Shown here piece by piece: positions 8,258 to 17,035 of a stretch of DNA of 64,000 nt (within the stretch, counting starts at the first letter, position 1; each line of letters opens with the position of its first letter). A model generated the notes under the pieces. The model worked only from the letters and a program-made list of their open reading frames with translations. It ran no database searches and was not told the DNA's origin. The translations under genes and the position numbers were made by a program. The stretch spans positions 1-64,000 of the forward strand of contig NZ_NTFY01000031.1 of assembly GCF_002289565.1 (NCBI RefSeq), in the 5' to 3' direction. This stretch comes from Rhodopirellula sp. SM50 (GTDB lineage: Bacteria; Planctomycetota; Planctomycetia; Pirellulales; Pirellulaceae).

Positions 8258-8327
8258 GCTAACCGCTAACCGCTAACCGCTAACCGCTAACCGCTAACCG
8301 CTAACCGCTAACCGCTAACCGCTAACC
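8258..8327. repeat. 10 perfect copies of the heptamer GCTAACC
   Basis: 70 bases, exactly 10 units. On the minus strand the unit is GGTTAGC, and it supplies the last codons (V-S-G) and the TAG stop of the lipid kinase gene. Two different arrays with the same 7-base period sit between the convergent imuB and lipid kinase genes. They resemble in style the heptanucleotide STRR arrays of cyanobacteria (established knowledge); the function is unknown. Confidence 0.95.
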
Positions 8328-9205
8328 AACAACCGAACCCGTTGCGGCAGTGTTTTGATTTCTAGTGGCAGCCGTCCGGCGTAGTCACCGTCGAGTTCAT
8401 AGGCGACGCGTTGATCGGATTCGAATCGCAGGCTTAAAACGTGATTCTCTTGGACGCTGGCGAACCTGCGGTGCATTCCGGTGACGATTCCCAGCGCATA
8501 GCCGAATCCGCTCAGCAGTCCTCGACCGGCGAAGGTGATCAGGTCCAGGTTTCCGTCGTCGCCGGTTGCCGAAGGATGAATCCGTAATCCCGCCGCGTAG
8601 CACGGTAGGTTGAACGCCATCGCCCAGCCGACCTGCCGTTGTTGAATGACTTCGCCGTTGACGTCAATCGCGGTGACGCGGATCGCGGGAAATTGATAGG
8701 CCCGGCAGGTTTGCCAGATCGGTTTCAGGTAACTGTGGCGGCGGATGTGTCCTTTGCGTCGCAGGTGCACTCGGCGGACGACTTCGGCGTCGAACCCGGC
8801 CGTCGCCATGATCAGAAACAGTCGCCCGTTGGCTTCACCGGCATCGATCTGGACGGCGCGCCCGTCGGTCAGAGTTTTCATCACCGCTCCGGCGTCATTG
8901 GATTGCCCCAAGTATCTCGCCAGCAGGTTTTCGGTGCCCATCGGCATCGGCAACAGTGGCGTTTCCGGGAACGTGCTGGACGCGACCAGGCTGATCGTTC
9001 CGTCACCGCCGGCGGCGACCACGACCGGTTGTGAAACACCGGTTTCACGCCGACGCGTCACCACGGCGTTCAGTTCGCGGGGGCACGCGATCCGCTGGTA
9101 CTCGATCCCGGCGGCGGCGAGCATTTCGGCCAAGCGGGGCAGTTGTTCGCGCGCCGCACCGCTGCCCGCCTTGGGGCTGGTAAACAAAATCACGTCCAAC
9201 GTCAT
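8315..9205 (-). CDS. Diacylglycerol kinase-family lipid kinase
   Basis: 296 residues from ATG at 9205 (MTLDVILFTSPKAGSG). It has the DAGK catalytic-domain signature: SPKAGSG near the N-terminus, VVVAAGGDGTISLVA (nucleotide-binding GGDGT), PMPMGTENLLARYLG, a conserved late IHPSATGDDGNLDL block, and YELDGDY near the C-terminus. Members phosphorylate diacylglycerol, sphingosine or related lipids at the membrane; the substrate cannot be told. The longer upstream extension lacks family similarity. The final residues VSG and the stop codon lie inside the GGTTAGC heptamer array, so the C-terminus has been shaped by the repeat. Confidence 0.85.
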   Translation of the reverse strand: MTLDVILFTSPKAGSGAAREQLPRLAEMLAAAGIEYQRIACPRELNAVVTRRRETGVSQPVVVAAGGDGTISLVASSTFPETPLLPMPMGTENLLARYLGQSNDAGAVMKTLTDGRAVQIDAGEANGRLFLIMATAGFDAEVVRRVHLRRKGHIRRHSYLKPIWQTCRAYQFPAIRVTAIDVNGEVIQQRQVGWAMAFNLPCYAAGLRIHPSATGDDGNLDLITFAGRGLLSGFGYALGIVTGMHRRFASVQENHVLSLRFESDQRVAYELDGDYAGRLPLEIKTLPQRVRLLVSG

Positions 9206-9450
9206 CGCTCTCGGTGCGGAAAATGTTCTCGTCTCTCGGGTACCTGACCCTCTTTGTCGCATCATTCTTCGAAGATTCCAACCAGATTCACGCAAGATGC
9301 TGGGGGAATCTGCCTTGTCTTGGCACTTGCCGCGTTGGTAACACCCTTTCACGCCATGAATCGCGCGTGCTGTAAATGACCGCGCGGTGGCCCGAACACG
9401 ATCCACGGACGGATCGCGTTTTCCTCGTCGAAACGGTTTGCCTTCGTCTA

Positions 9451-10908
9451 ATGACACAACGAATCAATACGCACGGATGCCCCGAGACCGAAATCCGCTG
9501 GTGCAAGACCGCCGGCGGCGCGTCGGCATCCCTGTTGATCGCACTCCTGTCCAGTTTGGTCTTGTCCTTGCCTGCGGCGGCCCAAATGGGCGGCGGCATG
9601 GGGGGCATGGGTGGCGGAGGTCCTCAGAGCGGCGGTCCGGCGGGACCGGCGGAGCGTCCCAAGTTTCGCGATCACGTCCACAACCAGGATGCCCTGCCGA
9701 TCGGCCGCGAACACGGCGACAAGGTCGTCACCAGCGTGCGAATTGTCGGCAATCGAGCGCTCAGCGAGCATGAGATCCTGCAGAAAATGCAGACCAAAAA
9801 AGGGCGATTTTTCAGTCGCGAGGTGTTGCTCGGGGACGTCCACCGGTTGAACGAAATGAAATCGTTTGACCACGTCACCTTCAAAACCAAAGACAACGAT
9901 GCCGGCGTCGACGTGACGTTTGTGGTGCATGAACGCGCCCTGATCTCCGCGATCTCCTTTCACGGAAACAACCGCGTCAACGACCGCGATCTGAAGGGCC
10001 GCGCGGGATTGGAAGTCAAAGATCCGCTCAGCGAGTTCTCCGTCGAATCCGCCCGCCGGCGATTGATCGACTACTACAAAGACGAAGGGTTCAACCAGGT
10101 CGCGATCACCTCGACGATCGGGTTCAAGGACAAACCGGGGATGGTGATCTTTCGGATCAACGAAGGCCCCAAAGAACGAATCGCCAGCATCAATGTCATC
10201 GGCAATACCCTGTTGAGCGAAGCCCGGCTGAAGAAACTGATCAAGAGCCGTGGACCGTTTCTCAAACTCGGCTACTACACCTTCAACGTCGCGAACATGG
10301 CCAAGATCGATCGTGACGTCGATATCTTGGCTGCGACCTATCACAACCTCGGTTACCTGACCGCCACCGTCGGACGGCGAATCTCCTACAGCGAAGACGG
10401 CAAATGGATGGACGTGACGTTTGTGGTCAACGAAGGCAAACGTTTCAAAATCAACAGCGTGCAAATCATCGGCAATCAATTTGTCACCGAGAATTCGCTG
10501 CGGCAGCGTTTGGAACTGAAGGCCGACGACATGTTTGACGGCACCATCTTGAAACGCGACGTGGGCGAGATCGTTTACGGCTACGGCGAACTGGGATTCA
10601 TCTATGCCGACGTCCAGCCCAAGACCGTGATGCGCGACGAAGAAAACACCGTCGACTTGGTCTACCAGATCGAAGAAGGCGACCGCTGGAAGATCGGCGA
10701 GATCCGCGTCAACATCGAAGGCGAACCGCACCTGATGCGGGAGACCGTGATGCTGAACATGTTGGAAATGCGCGAAGGTGATTTCATCGACCGCCGACTG
10801 TTGGAAATCGGTCGACGGCGAATGAGCAACAGTCAGTTGCTGGAAACCAATCCGCAAATCGCCGACCCGCCTGACATCATCGTCGATCCTCGGGAGGATG
10901 CGTTTTAA
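9451..10908 (+). CDS. BamA POTRA-domain protein (periplasmic part of a split Omp85)
   Basis: 485 residues from ATG at 9451. Signal peptide (SLLIALLSSLVLSLPAAAQ), then a Gly/Met-rich linker, then five POTRA-like repeats: VTSVRIVGNRALSEHEI; LISAISFHGNNRVNDRDL; RIASINVIGNTLLSEARL; KINSVQIIGNQFVTENSL; WKIGEIRVNIEGEPHLM. Five POTRAs is the BamA number. The protein stops where the beta-barrel would begin. The barrel is encoded by the next gene, which starts on the last base of this stop codon (TAATG). The pair therefore probably forms one outer membrane protein insertion machine from two chains. The context is envelope-related. Confidence 0.88.
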   Translation: MTQRINTHGCPETEIRWCKTAGGASASLLIALLSSLVLSLPAAAQMGGGMGGMGGGGPQSGGPAGPAERPKFRDHVHNQDALPIGREHGDKVVTSVRIVGNRALSEHEILQKMQTKKGRFFSREVLLGDVHRLNEMKSFDHVTFKTKDNDAGVDVTFVVHERALISAISFHGNNRVNDRDLKGRAGLEVKDPLSEFSVESARRRLIDYYKDEGFNQVAITSTIGFKDKPGMVIFRINEGPKERIASINVIGNTLLSEARLKKLIKSRGPFLKLGYYTFNVANMAKIDRDVDILAATYHNLGYLTATVGRRISYSEDGKWMDVTFVVNEGKRFKINSVQIIGNQFVTENSLRQRLELKADDMFDGTILKRDVGEIVYGYGELGFIYADVQPKTVMRDEENTVDLVYQIEEGDRWKIGEIRVNIEGEPHLMRETVMLNMLEMREGDFIDRRLLEIGRRRMSNSQLLETNPQIADPPDIIVDPREDAF

Positions 10909-12518
10909 TGAATCACCGCTCCCACCCCGACACCGACCGCAACGTTATCCCATCACCCCTGACCCCAGCAAGCGAATCAACCCGAATGGAATCGATCGAT
11001 TTGCCGAAACGATTGGCCAGGCGAGCCGCCATCCACACGCCGATGGCACGCGGCCTGGCCGTTCCAATCGCCCTGCTCGCCTGCACCGCGTTGTTCTGGA
11101 CCGCGCTGTCCTGGACCTCCTCGGCCAACGCCCAGAACTATCCGCCGGGATACAACCCGGCGACGGGGACCTACGTTCAGCCGCAACAAAACTACGCGCC
11201 ACAGCAGAACTACGCGCCACAACAAAACTATGTGCCGCAGCCGGTGCCGCAACAGGTGGCGCCGCAGACGACGTTTCCGCCGACCCAGTTCGGGCCGCGT
11301 CAACGCGTGCTCCAACCCGGTCAATCGGTCCCGGGAAGTGGCACCGCGTTTCCGCCGATCGGCACCGATCCGGTGTACACGCCCAACGTTCGCGTTGCAG
11401 ACTTGATCGTCAACGGATTTCCCGCACGGACCGGACGGATCATGTTCGGCGGTGCCGTCAACAGTGACGCCGGTGTGACCGGCCAGATCACGATCGACGA
11501 ACGAAACTTCGACATCATGCGTTGGCCACGCTCGTTCCGAGACCTGTTCGGCGGGACGGCCTTCCGCGGTGCCGGGCAGACCTTTCGCTTGGAAGCCGCA
11601 CCGGGCAGCGACTTTGATCGTTACAGCGTTCAGTTCGCCGACCCCAACTTGTTCGGTTACTTGCCGATCAGTTTTTCAGCCAGCGGTTTCCTGTACGACC
11701 GGCGTTACGACGACTGGGACGAGAACCGTCTCGGCGGTCGATTTTCGTTGGGCTATCGCATCACGCCCGACTTGTCGCTTGCCGTCGGCATCAGTGGTCA
11801 GAATGTCGACCTCAGTCGAGTTCGGGCACTTAACACCGCCATCCTGTCGCCCGGCGATGCGGCCGAATATCAAGAGTTGACTGACGCCCAGGGTGACAAC
11901 GAGCTGTACAGCGGCAGCATCACGCTGACGCACAACACACGTGACAGCCCGATTCAACCCAGCCAGGGGCACTATTTCCAGTTCCAGTTCGAAGAAACCT
12001 TCGGCGATTACGACTATTCCCGAATCGAGTTGGAGTACCGCAAGTACTGGTTGCTGGCGTCACGCGCCGACGGCAGCGGTAAACAAACCTTCTCGTACAG
12101 CACGCAAGTCGGATTCAGCGGGAACGACACACCGATCTTCGAAAACTTCTTCGCCGGCGGTTACGCGACGCTGCGAGGTTTCGATTTTCGCGGTGCAGGC
12201 CCCGTGGTGGGCGGTACGGGCGGAAATCCCTTCGTTGCCGTTGGGGGGGAATTCCAATTCCTCAATTCGGTCGAGTACATGTTCCCGATCACGGCCGACG
12301 ACGCCTTTCGCGGTGTGGCATTTTGTGACTTTGGTACCGTCGAAAGCAGTGTTAAACTGGACGCCGACTCGTTTCGTGTCGCGCCCGGTTTGGGTTTGCG
12401 TGTTGCAATCCCCGCCCTCGGGCCGGCCCCGCTCGCGTTCGACTTTGCCTACCCGGTCAACAAGTCTGACTTTGACAACGAGCGTATCTTCAGCTTTTAC
12501 ATGAGTTTGATTCGGTAA
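10908..12518 (+). CDS. Omp85/BamA-type outer membrane beta-barrel protein
   Basis: 536 residues; ATG overlaps the POTRA gene stop by one base, with GGGAGG 11 bases upstream. It has its own hydrophobic signal segment (LAVPIALLACTALFWTALSWTSSANAQ), so it can be exported separately. A QNYAPQ tandem linker follows, then a region seen in planctomycete BamA (DLIVNGFPARTGRIMFGGAVNSDAGVTGQITIDERNFDI). The C-terminal barrel includes GGYATLRGFDFRGAG (the RGF motif of Omp85 loop 6), NSVEYMFPI and a terminal F-x-M-x-LIR strand. A start further inside (MESIDLPKR or MARGLAVPI) is possible. The name is by barrel motifs; POTRA domains are absent from this chain. Confidence 0.85.
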   Translation: MNHRSHPDTDRNVIPSPLTPASESTRMESIDLPKRLARRAAIHTPMARGLAVPIALLACTALFWTALSWTSSANAQNYPPGYNPATGTYVQPQQNYAPQQNYAPQQNYVPQPVPQQVAPQTTFPPTQFGPRQRVLQPGQSVPGSGTAFPPIGTDPVYTPNVRVADLIVNGFPARTGRIMFGGAVNSDAGVTGQITIDERNFDIMRWPRSFRDLFGGTAFRGAGQTFRLEAAPGSDFDRYSVQFADPNLFGYLPISFSASGFLYDRRYDDWDENRLGGRFSLGYRITPDLSLAVGISGQNVDLSRVRALNTAILSPGDAAEYQELTDAQGDNELYSGSITLTHNTRDSPIQPSQGHYFQFQFEETFGDYDYSRIELEYRKYWLLASRADGSGKQTFSYSTQVGFSGNDTPIFENFFAGGYATLRGFDFRGAGPVVGGTGGNPFVAVGGEFQFLNSVEYMFPITADDAFRGVAFCDFGTVESSVKLDADSFRVAPGLGLRVAIPALGPAPLAFDFAYPVNKSDFDNERIFSFYMSLIR

Positions 12519-12520
12519 CC

Positions 12521-13825
12521 TTGCAACAGCCGACCCAACCATCCGCCGCCTCGGGATCTTGGACTGACCAGATCCAAGCGAGGTTTCGATGCGTCCTTTC
12601 CGACGACTTATCGCGATGGTTCGACGACGAGATTTGGCGTTCGGCCGACGGTAGCGTCGGCAACCGGTTCGCCTCGGCGATCCCGCCCCAGGAACTCATC
12701 GACGAGGCGCCCACGGCGATTTGGCCGGCACTGATGCCCTGTGACTTTCTCCCCATCCTGACCAACACGATGGGCGATTGGTTGTGCGTCCGGATCGCCG
12801 CCGACAATTCGGCCGGACAAGTCGTCCACTGGTACCACGGCGGCGGCGACTGGATCCCCTGGGGCGACTCGCTCGCCGAAGCGATTTACTTTGACCACGT
12901 TCGGCACAAGCTGCCCGGCAGCCGTCGCGACCACGCGATCTCCGCAGGTTCAGCGAGCGACCAAAGCGATCGGTCCTGCCATCAATTGAATCAATGGGCG
13001 ATCAGTCGGCTGGAACACCGGTCGGCATCGGATTTGGAATCACTCAGCGGTCTCAAGCTGGCTGGCGAGATGGTCGATCGCCACATCAGCCAGGCGGCGG
13101 TGTTGTGTCAAATGGTGATCGATGCGTTAGAGAACCCGCTGCTCAGCGACGATGCCTTGCGCGGCTTGGACATCGACGATCCCGAACAACTCCAACGCGG
13201 CTTGTTCGACAACCGGCTGATGGACAAGGACTGGATCGACAAGGTGGTCGCGACAAACGTTTCCCACCAGCAGGTTCTCGACCAGCAGGATTGGGACGCG
13301 GCGATGCGCTATTGCCGTCGCGCGACCGAGTTCGCGCCGGAACTGGGATGGGCCTGGGACGTGTTGGGGTACAGCGAGGAGCAAGCGGGAAATCTCGCCG
13401 CTGCGATCGATCACTACCAAAACGGGCTGAACTGTTCCATCTTCACCGATCAGACGGTGCGAGTCCGCACGCATGGGTTCTGCGGTGAAGGCCAAAAGTT
13501 TTCCGCTGCGCGGTTGATGGCGATCGGCTATCAGCCCTCTGATTCGGTCGAGCAAGGTTATTTCGAAAGCCTTTGTGTCCCTTCGGCCAGCGATCGACGC
13601 GATCGAGTCCGCGAGCACTTCGCCGCGTTGGCTCAACAAGCACCGCCCGCCCAGGCCCACGAATTGTGGGTCCGTGCGGGATGGGATTTGGGCGCCGAAC
13701 CGATGCTGGCGTTTGCGGAACTGCTCGAGCAAATCGCGATCGCGGCCGACGCCGCCGGCCGGACGGCCCAGAGTGAACTGGCCCGCACCCATCGTAACTG
13801 CTTCCGGGATCGCTACGGCATTTAG
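12521..13825 (+). CDS. SUKH (SMI1/KNR4)-TPR protein
   Basis: About 434 residues using TTG at 12521; no in-frame ATG exists before about residue 72. The N-terminal part (LPILTNTMGDWLCVRIAADN...VVHWYHGGGDWIPWGDSLAEAIYFD) has the SMI1/KNR4 (SUKH) layout with the conserved GDWLCV and W-Y-HGGG-DW segments. Residues about 245-300 look like TPR helices (DWDAAMRYCRRATEFAPELGWAWDVLGYSEEQAGNLAAAIDHYQNGL). SUKH domains are often immunity proteins in contact-dependent toxin systems, but no toxin is adjacent. In planctomycetes such proteins may be housekeeping. It follows the barrel gene by two bases. Confidence 0.65.
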   Translation: MQQPTQPSAASGSWTDQIQARFRCVLSDDLSRWFDDEIWRSADGSVGNRFASAIPPQELIDEAPTAIWPALMPCDFLPILTNTMGDWLCVRIAADNSAGQVVHWYHGGGDWIPWGDSLAEAIYFDHVRHKLPGSRRDHAISAGSASDQSDRSCHQLNQWAISRLEHRSASDLESLSGLKLAGEMVDRHISQAAVLCQMVIDALENPLLSDDALRGLDIDDPEQLQRGLFDNRLMDKDWIDKVVATNVSHQQVLDQQDWDAAMRYCRRATEFAPELGWAWDVLGYSEEQAGNLAAAIDHYQNGLNCSIFTDQTVRVRTHGFCGEGQKFSAARLMAIGYQPSDSVEQGYFESLCVPSASDRRDRVREHFAALAQQAPPAQAHELWVRAGWDLGAEPMLAFAELLEQIAIAADAAGRTAQSELARTHRNCFRDRYGI

Positions 13826-13850
13826 TGCCCCGAGTGGCACCGGCAAGCGT

Positions 13851-14027
13851 GTTGGTGTGCAGGCTTTAGCCCAATACCGCTAAGTTAAGCGTGGTTTCCT
13901 CAACTCGGTGCCCGTAGGCTCGCGCCAAACGGCTGATATTCGTTTGACATCAGCCGGTTCGCGCCAGCGTCCGGGCCTCCCCGTCGGGCTTAACTTAACG
14001 GTATTGGGCTAAAGGCGAGACACCAAC
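13851..14027. repeat. 177-bp nested fold-back element
   Basis: The ends are near-perfect inverted arms of about 40 bases (GTTGGTGTGCAGGC...CCAATACCG...TAAGTTAAG against CTTAACTTAACGG...GGGCTAAAG...ACACCAAC). Inside lies a second palindromic module, 13911-13976 (GCCCGTAGGCTCGCGCC ... GGCGCGAACCGGCTG... read on the other strand). A related copy with the inner module inverted lies at 46054-46210, and a partial one near 41659-41743. The outer ends also match the units of the array at 33172-33570. This accounts for the 365-base gap between genes here; no ORF is supported. After it, AATCCAAAGTAGACAAAGCAC near 14071 recurs at 41779. Confidence 0.8.
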
Positions 14028-14190
14028 GGTTGCTGAATCCCTTTTTCGCTCGACCGACGCAACCCGAAAATCCAAAGTAGACAAAGCACTCTCCGAAAAC
14101 GGAGTCGCCTATAATGGCGCCTCGATCGCTTTCTCCTCGGGCCCGGACTCTTGCCATTCCATCCGTTGACCATCATCCCAGGCATTCCCC

Positions 14191-15441
14191 ATGAGATTTT
14201 CCTTGTTTTTCCTCCTGGCGTTCCTACTCTTTCCGCTGGCCTTACCCGATGAGGTGCGCGCGGAAACGTGGACCGACAACACCGGGCAATTCAAGATCGA
14301 AGCGGAATTTGTGGGGGTCGAAGGCCGATCGGTCGTTTTGCGTCTGGCCGACGGTTCGACCAAAAACGTTCCCATCGCACGGCTGAGCGACGCCAGTCGG
14401 AATCGGGCCAAGCAACTCTACGAGGCCGCGAAATCGAATCCGGCCGCTGCCAAGCCCATGGTCGCCAAGCCCGCCACGCCGTCCGGATCGGCGACAGGGG
14501 CGATCGCTCGCGACGGCGACGGCTTTGCACCCGCCGTTCCTCCTGTGCCGGCAATGCCGGCCTTTCCCGAGAATGGTTCGCTGCAGCAGACCGTCGACTT
14601 TGTGATCGAGCAACTCTCGGCCGGGCATCCCGAAGTCATCTGGTACGCGTTGCCGGCCGAGGTTCGCAACGAAGTCGACAGTGCGGAGGTCCGTGCGGCG
14701 ATGCGTCCGGCGATCGAAATGCAAGTCGAAACGCAACAGCCGATTCACGAGGTGGCCAACCAGGTCTGTGAGATTCTGATTCGACAAAAGCAGTTCATCC
14801 TGAACACGCCGATGTTGAAGATGGCGCCGCCGCAAGTGACCCAGATGGTTCAGCCGCTGTACGATCCTGCCAGCGGGCTGATCTACGAGGTGGTTCAGTG
14901 CGTGTTCGATTCCAAAATGATCGTCGACGATTCGGTCACCAGCTTTGTCGATCATTACGGACCACGGATCGGCGGACACCTGCGTGTCTTGGTCCAGGCA
15001 GCACCGCCCGGAATGATCGAGCAGTTCACCGGCACGATCGTCGTCAATCAGATCGACGATTCGAGTGGGACGATTACGGTGCCCAAACAAGGCGGCGGGA
15101 CAACCGTCGTGGAAATGGTCGCCTATGGCGGCCGGTGGATGCCGAAAGACTTCGTCGCGACGTGGAAAGAAAAAGGCGGCACGATGGCCAGCGGAATGGC
15201 GGAGCAATTCGAAAACAATCAAGCAGACTTTCAAGCCTCGCAGCAACAGATGGCCCAAGCGACCGGGATGATTGCCGGGATGGCCAACCAGTTCCTGCAG
15301 CCGATGCTGGACGCCAAAACCCAGCAAGAATTCGACGCCGCGCTGACCCAAGCGATGATGACCGCCGCGATGTTCCAAAACCAAGCCGGCCCCGGTTTGG
15401 CTCCAGGCCCCGCCGCCCGCAACCCGGCGTTCGCGCAGTAA
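14191..15441 (+). CDS. Secreted SHD1-domain protein
   Basis: 416 residues. Signal peptide MRFSLFFLLAFLLFPLALPDEVRA, then an SHD1-like domain at about 25-75 (TWTDNTGQFKIEAEFVGVEGRSVVLRLADGSTKNVPIARLSDASRNRAKQLY split across strands). This domain is very common in planctomycete secreted proteins and is related to the yeast Sla1 homology domain. The rest is unassigned: mostly helical, with a GTIVVNQIDDSSGTITVPKQGGG sheet segment and a Gln/Met/Ala-rich C-terminal helix. No catalytic motif. A binding role in the periplasm is inferred. Confidence 0.75.
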   Translation: MRFSLFFLLAFLLFPLALPDEVRAETWTDNTGQFKIEAEFVGVEGRSVVLRLADGSTKNVPIARLSDASRNRAKQLYEAAKSNPAAAKPMVAKPATPSGSATGAIARDGDGFAPAVPPVPAMPAFPENGSLQQTVDFVIEQLSAGHPEVIWYALPAEVRNEVDSAEVRAAMRPAIEMQVETQQPIHEVANQVCEILIRQKQFILNTPMLKMAPPQVTQMVQPLYDPASGLIYEVVQCVFDSKMIVDDSVTSFVDHYGPRIGGHLRVLVQAAPPGMIEQFTGTIVVNQIDDSSGTITVPKQGGGTTVVEMVAYGGRWMPKDFVATWKEKGGTMASGMAEQFENNQADFQASQQQMAQATGMIAGMANQFLQPMLDAKTQQEFDAALTQAMMTAAMFQNQAGPGLAPGPAARNPAFAQ

Positions 15442-15468
15442 CGCACTCGCAATTCAACCGACAGACCG

Positions 15469-16353
15469 TTAACGTTTTCCCCACTGCTGCACGTGGGGCA
15501 GGTTGCGGTACAGGAACCAATTGTAAAATCGCCTCGGCAGGACACGACGCAGGAACGAAAACAAGAATGCGTCGATACTTCCGTAAATTCTCAGCGGCGG
15601 AGACTTCCGCCGCATCACTCCGATGACTTTGAGCGCGACCGAATCGGGCGTGGCGAGCGCTCGATGCATTGACTTGGCAATGAACTGTTCCATGTGATGA
15701 TAGTGCTCGTGGTACGGGTTTCGGCGATCGCCCGATGCGTCTGCGCTCAATGTCGTGTACGGCACTTTTTCAAAAGCGTCGGATCGCATGAACCCCGGTT
15801 GGACGAGCGTGACGGAAATGTTCCACGGTTTGACTTCGTAATACAACGCTTCGCTGGCTCCTTCCAAGGCGAACTTCGACGCCGAGTAGACGGACATCGT
15901 GGGCATCGCCATCATGCCACCTACCGAGGAGATGTTGATGATCTTGCCACGCCGTTTTTGACGCATTCCCGGCAACACGCAGCGCGTCAGTTCGATCGGT
16001 GATCGAAAGTTGATGTTCATCTGCTGCAGTCGCTCCGGTTCGGTGACGTGCTCCACACAGGATCGATAGGCCACACCGGCGTTGTTGATCAGCACATCGA
16101 CACCGCCGAGCGTGGACGCAATCTCGGTGACGATGGAGTCCCGTTGTTCTGGGGCAGTGATATCAAGAGGACGAATCCAGACGTCGTCGCGCTCGACAAT
16201 CCCCTGCTCGCCAAATCGATGCAGCGACCCTGCCCGAGCCGTTAAAACGAGGTGCAGATTCTGATTGCGTTGCTCGAGCAGCAGACGACGAGCGATCGCG
16301 AGCCCCAAGCCGACCGAAGCGCCGGTCACCAAAACGACTTGCCGATCACTCAT
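15469..16353 (-). CDS. Short-chain dehydrogenase/reductase
   Basis: 294 residues, classical SDR length plus a C-terminal extension. Motifs: TGASVGLG cofactor-binding loop at residues 10-17, NNAG at about 90, catalytic Ser in ISSVGG, and YSASK carrying the catalytic Tyr and Lys. After these comes SVTLVQPGFMRSD. The C-terminus (YGSIDAFLFSFLRRVLPRRFYNWFLYRN) is hydrophobic-basic and may contact membranes, as in ketoacyl/3-ketosphinganine-type SDRs. Substrate unknown. It is convergent with the SHD1 gene. Confidence 0.85.
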   Translation of the reverse strand: MSDRQVVLVTGASVGLGLAIARRLLLEQRNQNLHLVLTARAGSLHRFGEQGIVERDDVWIRPLDITAPEQRDSIVTEIASTLGGVDVLINNAGVAYRSCVEHVTEPERLQQMNINFRSPIELTRCVLPGMRQKRRGKIINISSVGGMMAMPTMSVYSASKFALEGASEALYYEVKPWNISVTLVQPGFMRSDAFEKVPYTTLSADASGDRRNPYHEHYHHMEQFIAKSMHRALATPDSVALKVIGVMRRKSPPLRIYGSIDAFLFSFLRRVLPRRFYNWFLYRNLPHVQQWGKR

Positions 16354-17035
16354 GAGTCGGTCGTCCGTATCAGCACAGGCCGCACGACGCCTTCACCGAA
16401 TGTCTTCACGATTCGTCGATCCGATCGGTGTTCCGAATTCAACGCGACGTTGCTGGTGCGAATGCGAAAGCAAGCGGCGCCGCGTGGCGCCTTGCGAATG
16501 TATGCGTGCTTCAATCGACAAACCGTGAACGCGTTTACTGAATCTCTCAAGGTCGTCCCAGGGGATCGTGGTGAGACGGTTGAGCTCGATACGACCTCTC
16601 CGTCGCCCGTGAGCAGGAGCGTGCATGGCCAACGACGGGCAAAACGTGTACCTGATTCAATGAGGGGCAAGACACGGGACGTTTAGAGTGTCGATGTTTT
16701 CGTTAGATCGCCTTCGCGGGATCGTTAGGGCCTTTCGCCCTCCATCGTCGCCAAGCGAGATGCGAAATCGCCGTGCAAGGTGCCAGGATTTCGGGCACGA
16801 TCGTGGGCAGCGTGCGTTTCTGCCCGCCAAGCGTCGGGATGCGCATGCAATGATTAAGACATCGTCCACCGGCGCTCCGAACCCGAAAACGAGCTTGTGG
16901 CAGAACACTGCTTTCACGCCCCCCCTGGTGCCGCCGGCAACGCTGATGCTTGCACCGGGCTGGCCAAGTGTTTACAAAATAGACGGTACGACTATTTTGG
17001 AAGCGGTTTCGTTAAACCATCTCAGGAGCGGGCAG
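16354..17035. other. Gene-free interval between the SDR and a secreted protein
   Basis: 682 bases. Open frames exist on both strands but overlap each other, have no family similarity, and lack ribosome sites. At about 16510-16535 the text CAATCGACAAACCGTGAACG resembles CAACCGACAGACCGTTAACG at about 15453-15472, on the other side of the SDR gene, so the SDR gene is flanked by a weak direct repeat. Nothing else recognised. Confidence 0.5.

Noticed and set aside
8088-8276. Small SFKFQVS-repeat protein
   Set aside because: It is the translation of the GTTTCAA array; any frame of this array is open, so openness is not evidence of coding.
10898-10912. Programmed -1 frameshift joining the POTRA and barrel genes
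   Set aside because: A slip on the TTTT run would connect the frames, but there is no proper slippery heptamer, and the barrel protein has its own signal peptide and a ribosome-binding site upstream of the ATG.
16252-16686. Open frames of 100-145 codons on both strands upstream of the SDR gene
   Set aside because: They overlap each other and the SDR start, lack ribosome sites, and show Arg/Ser/Pro-rich shadow composition.
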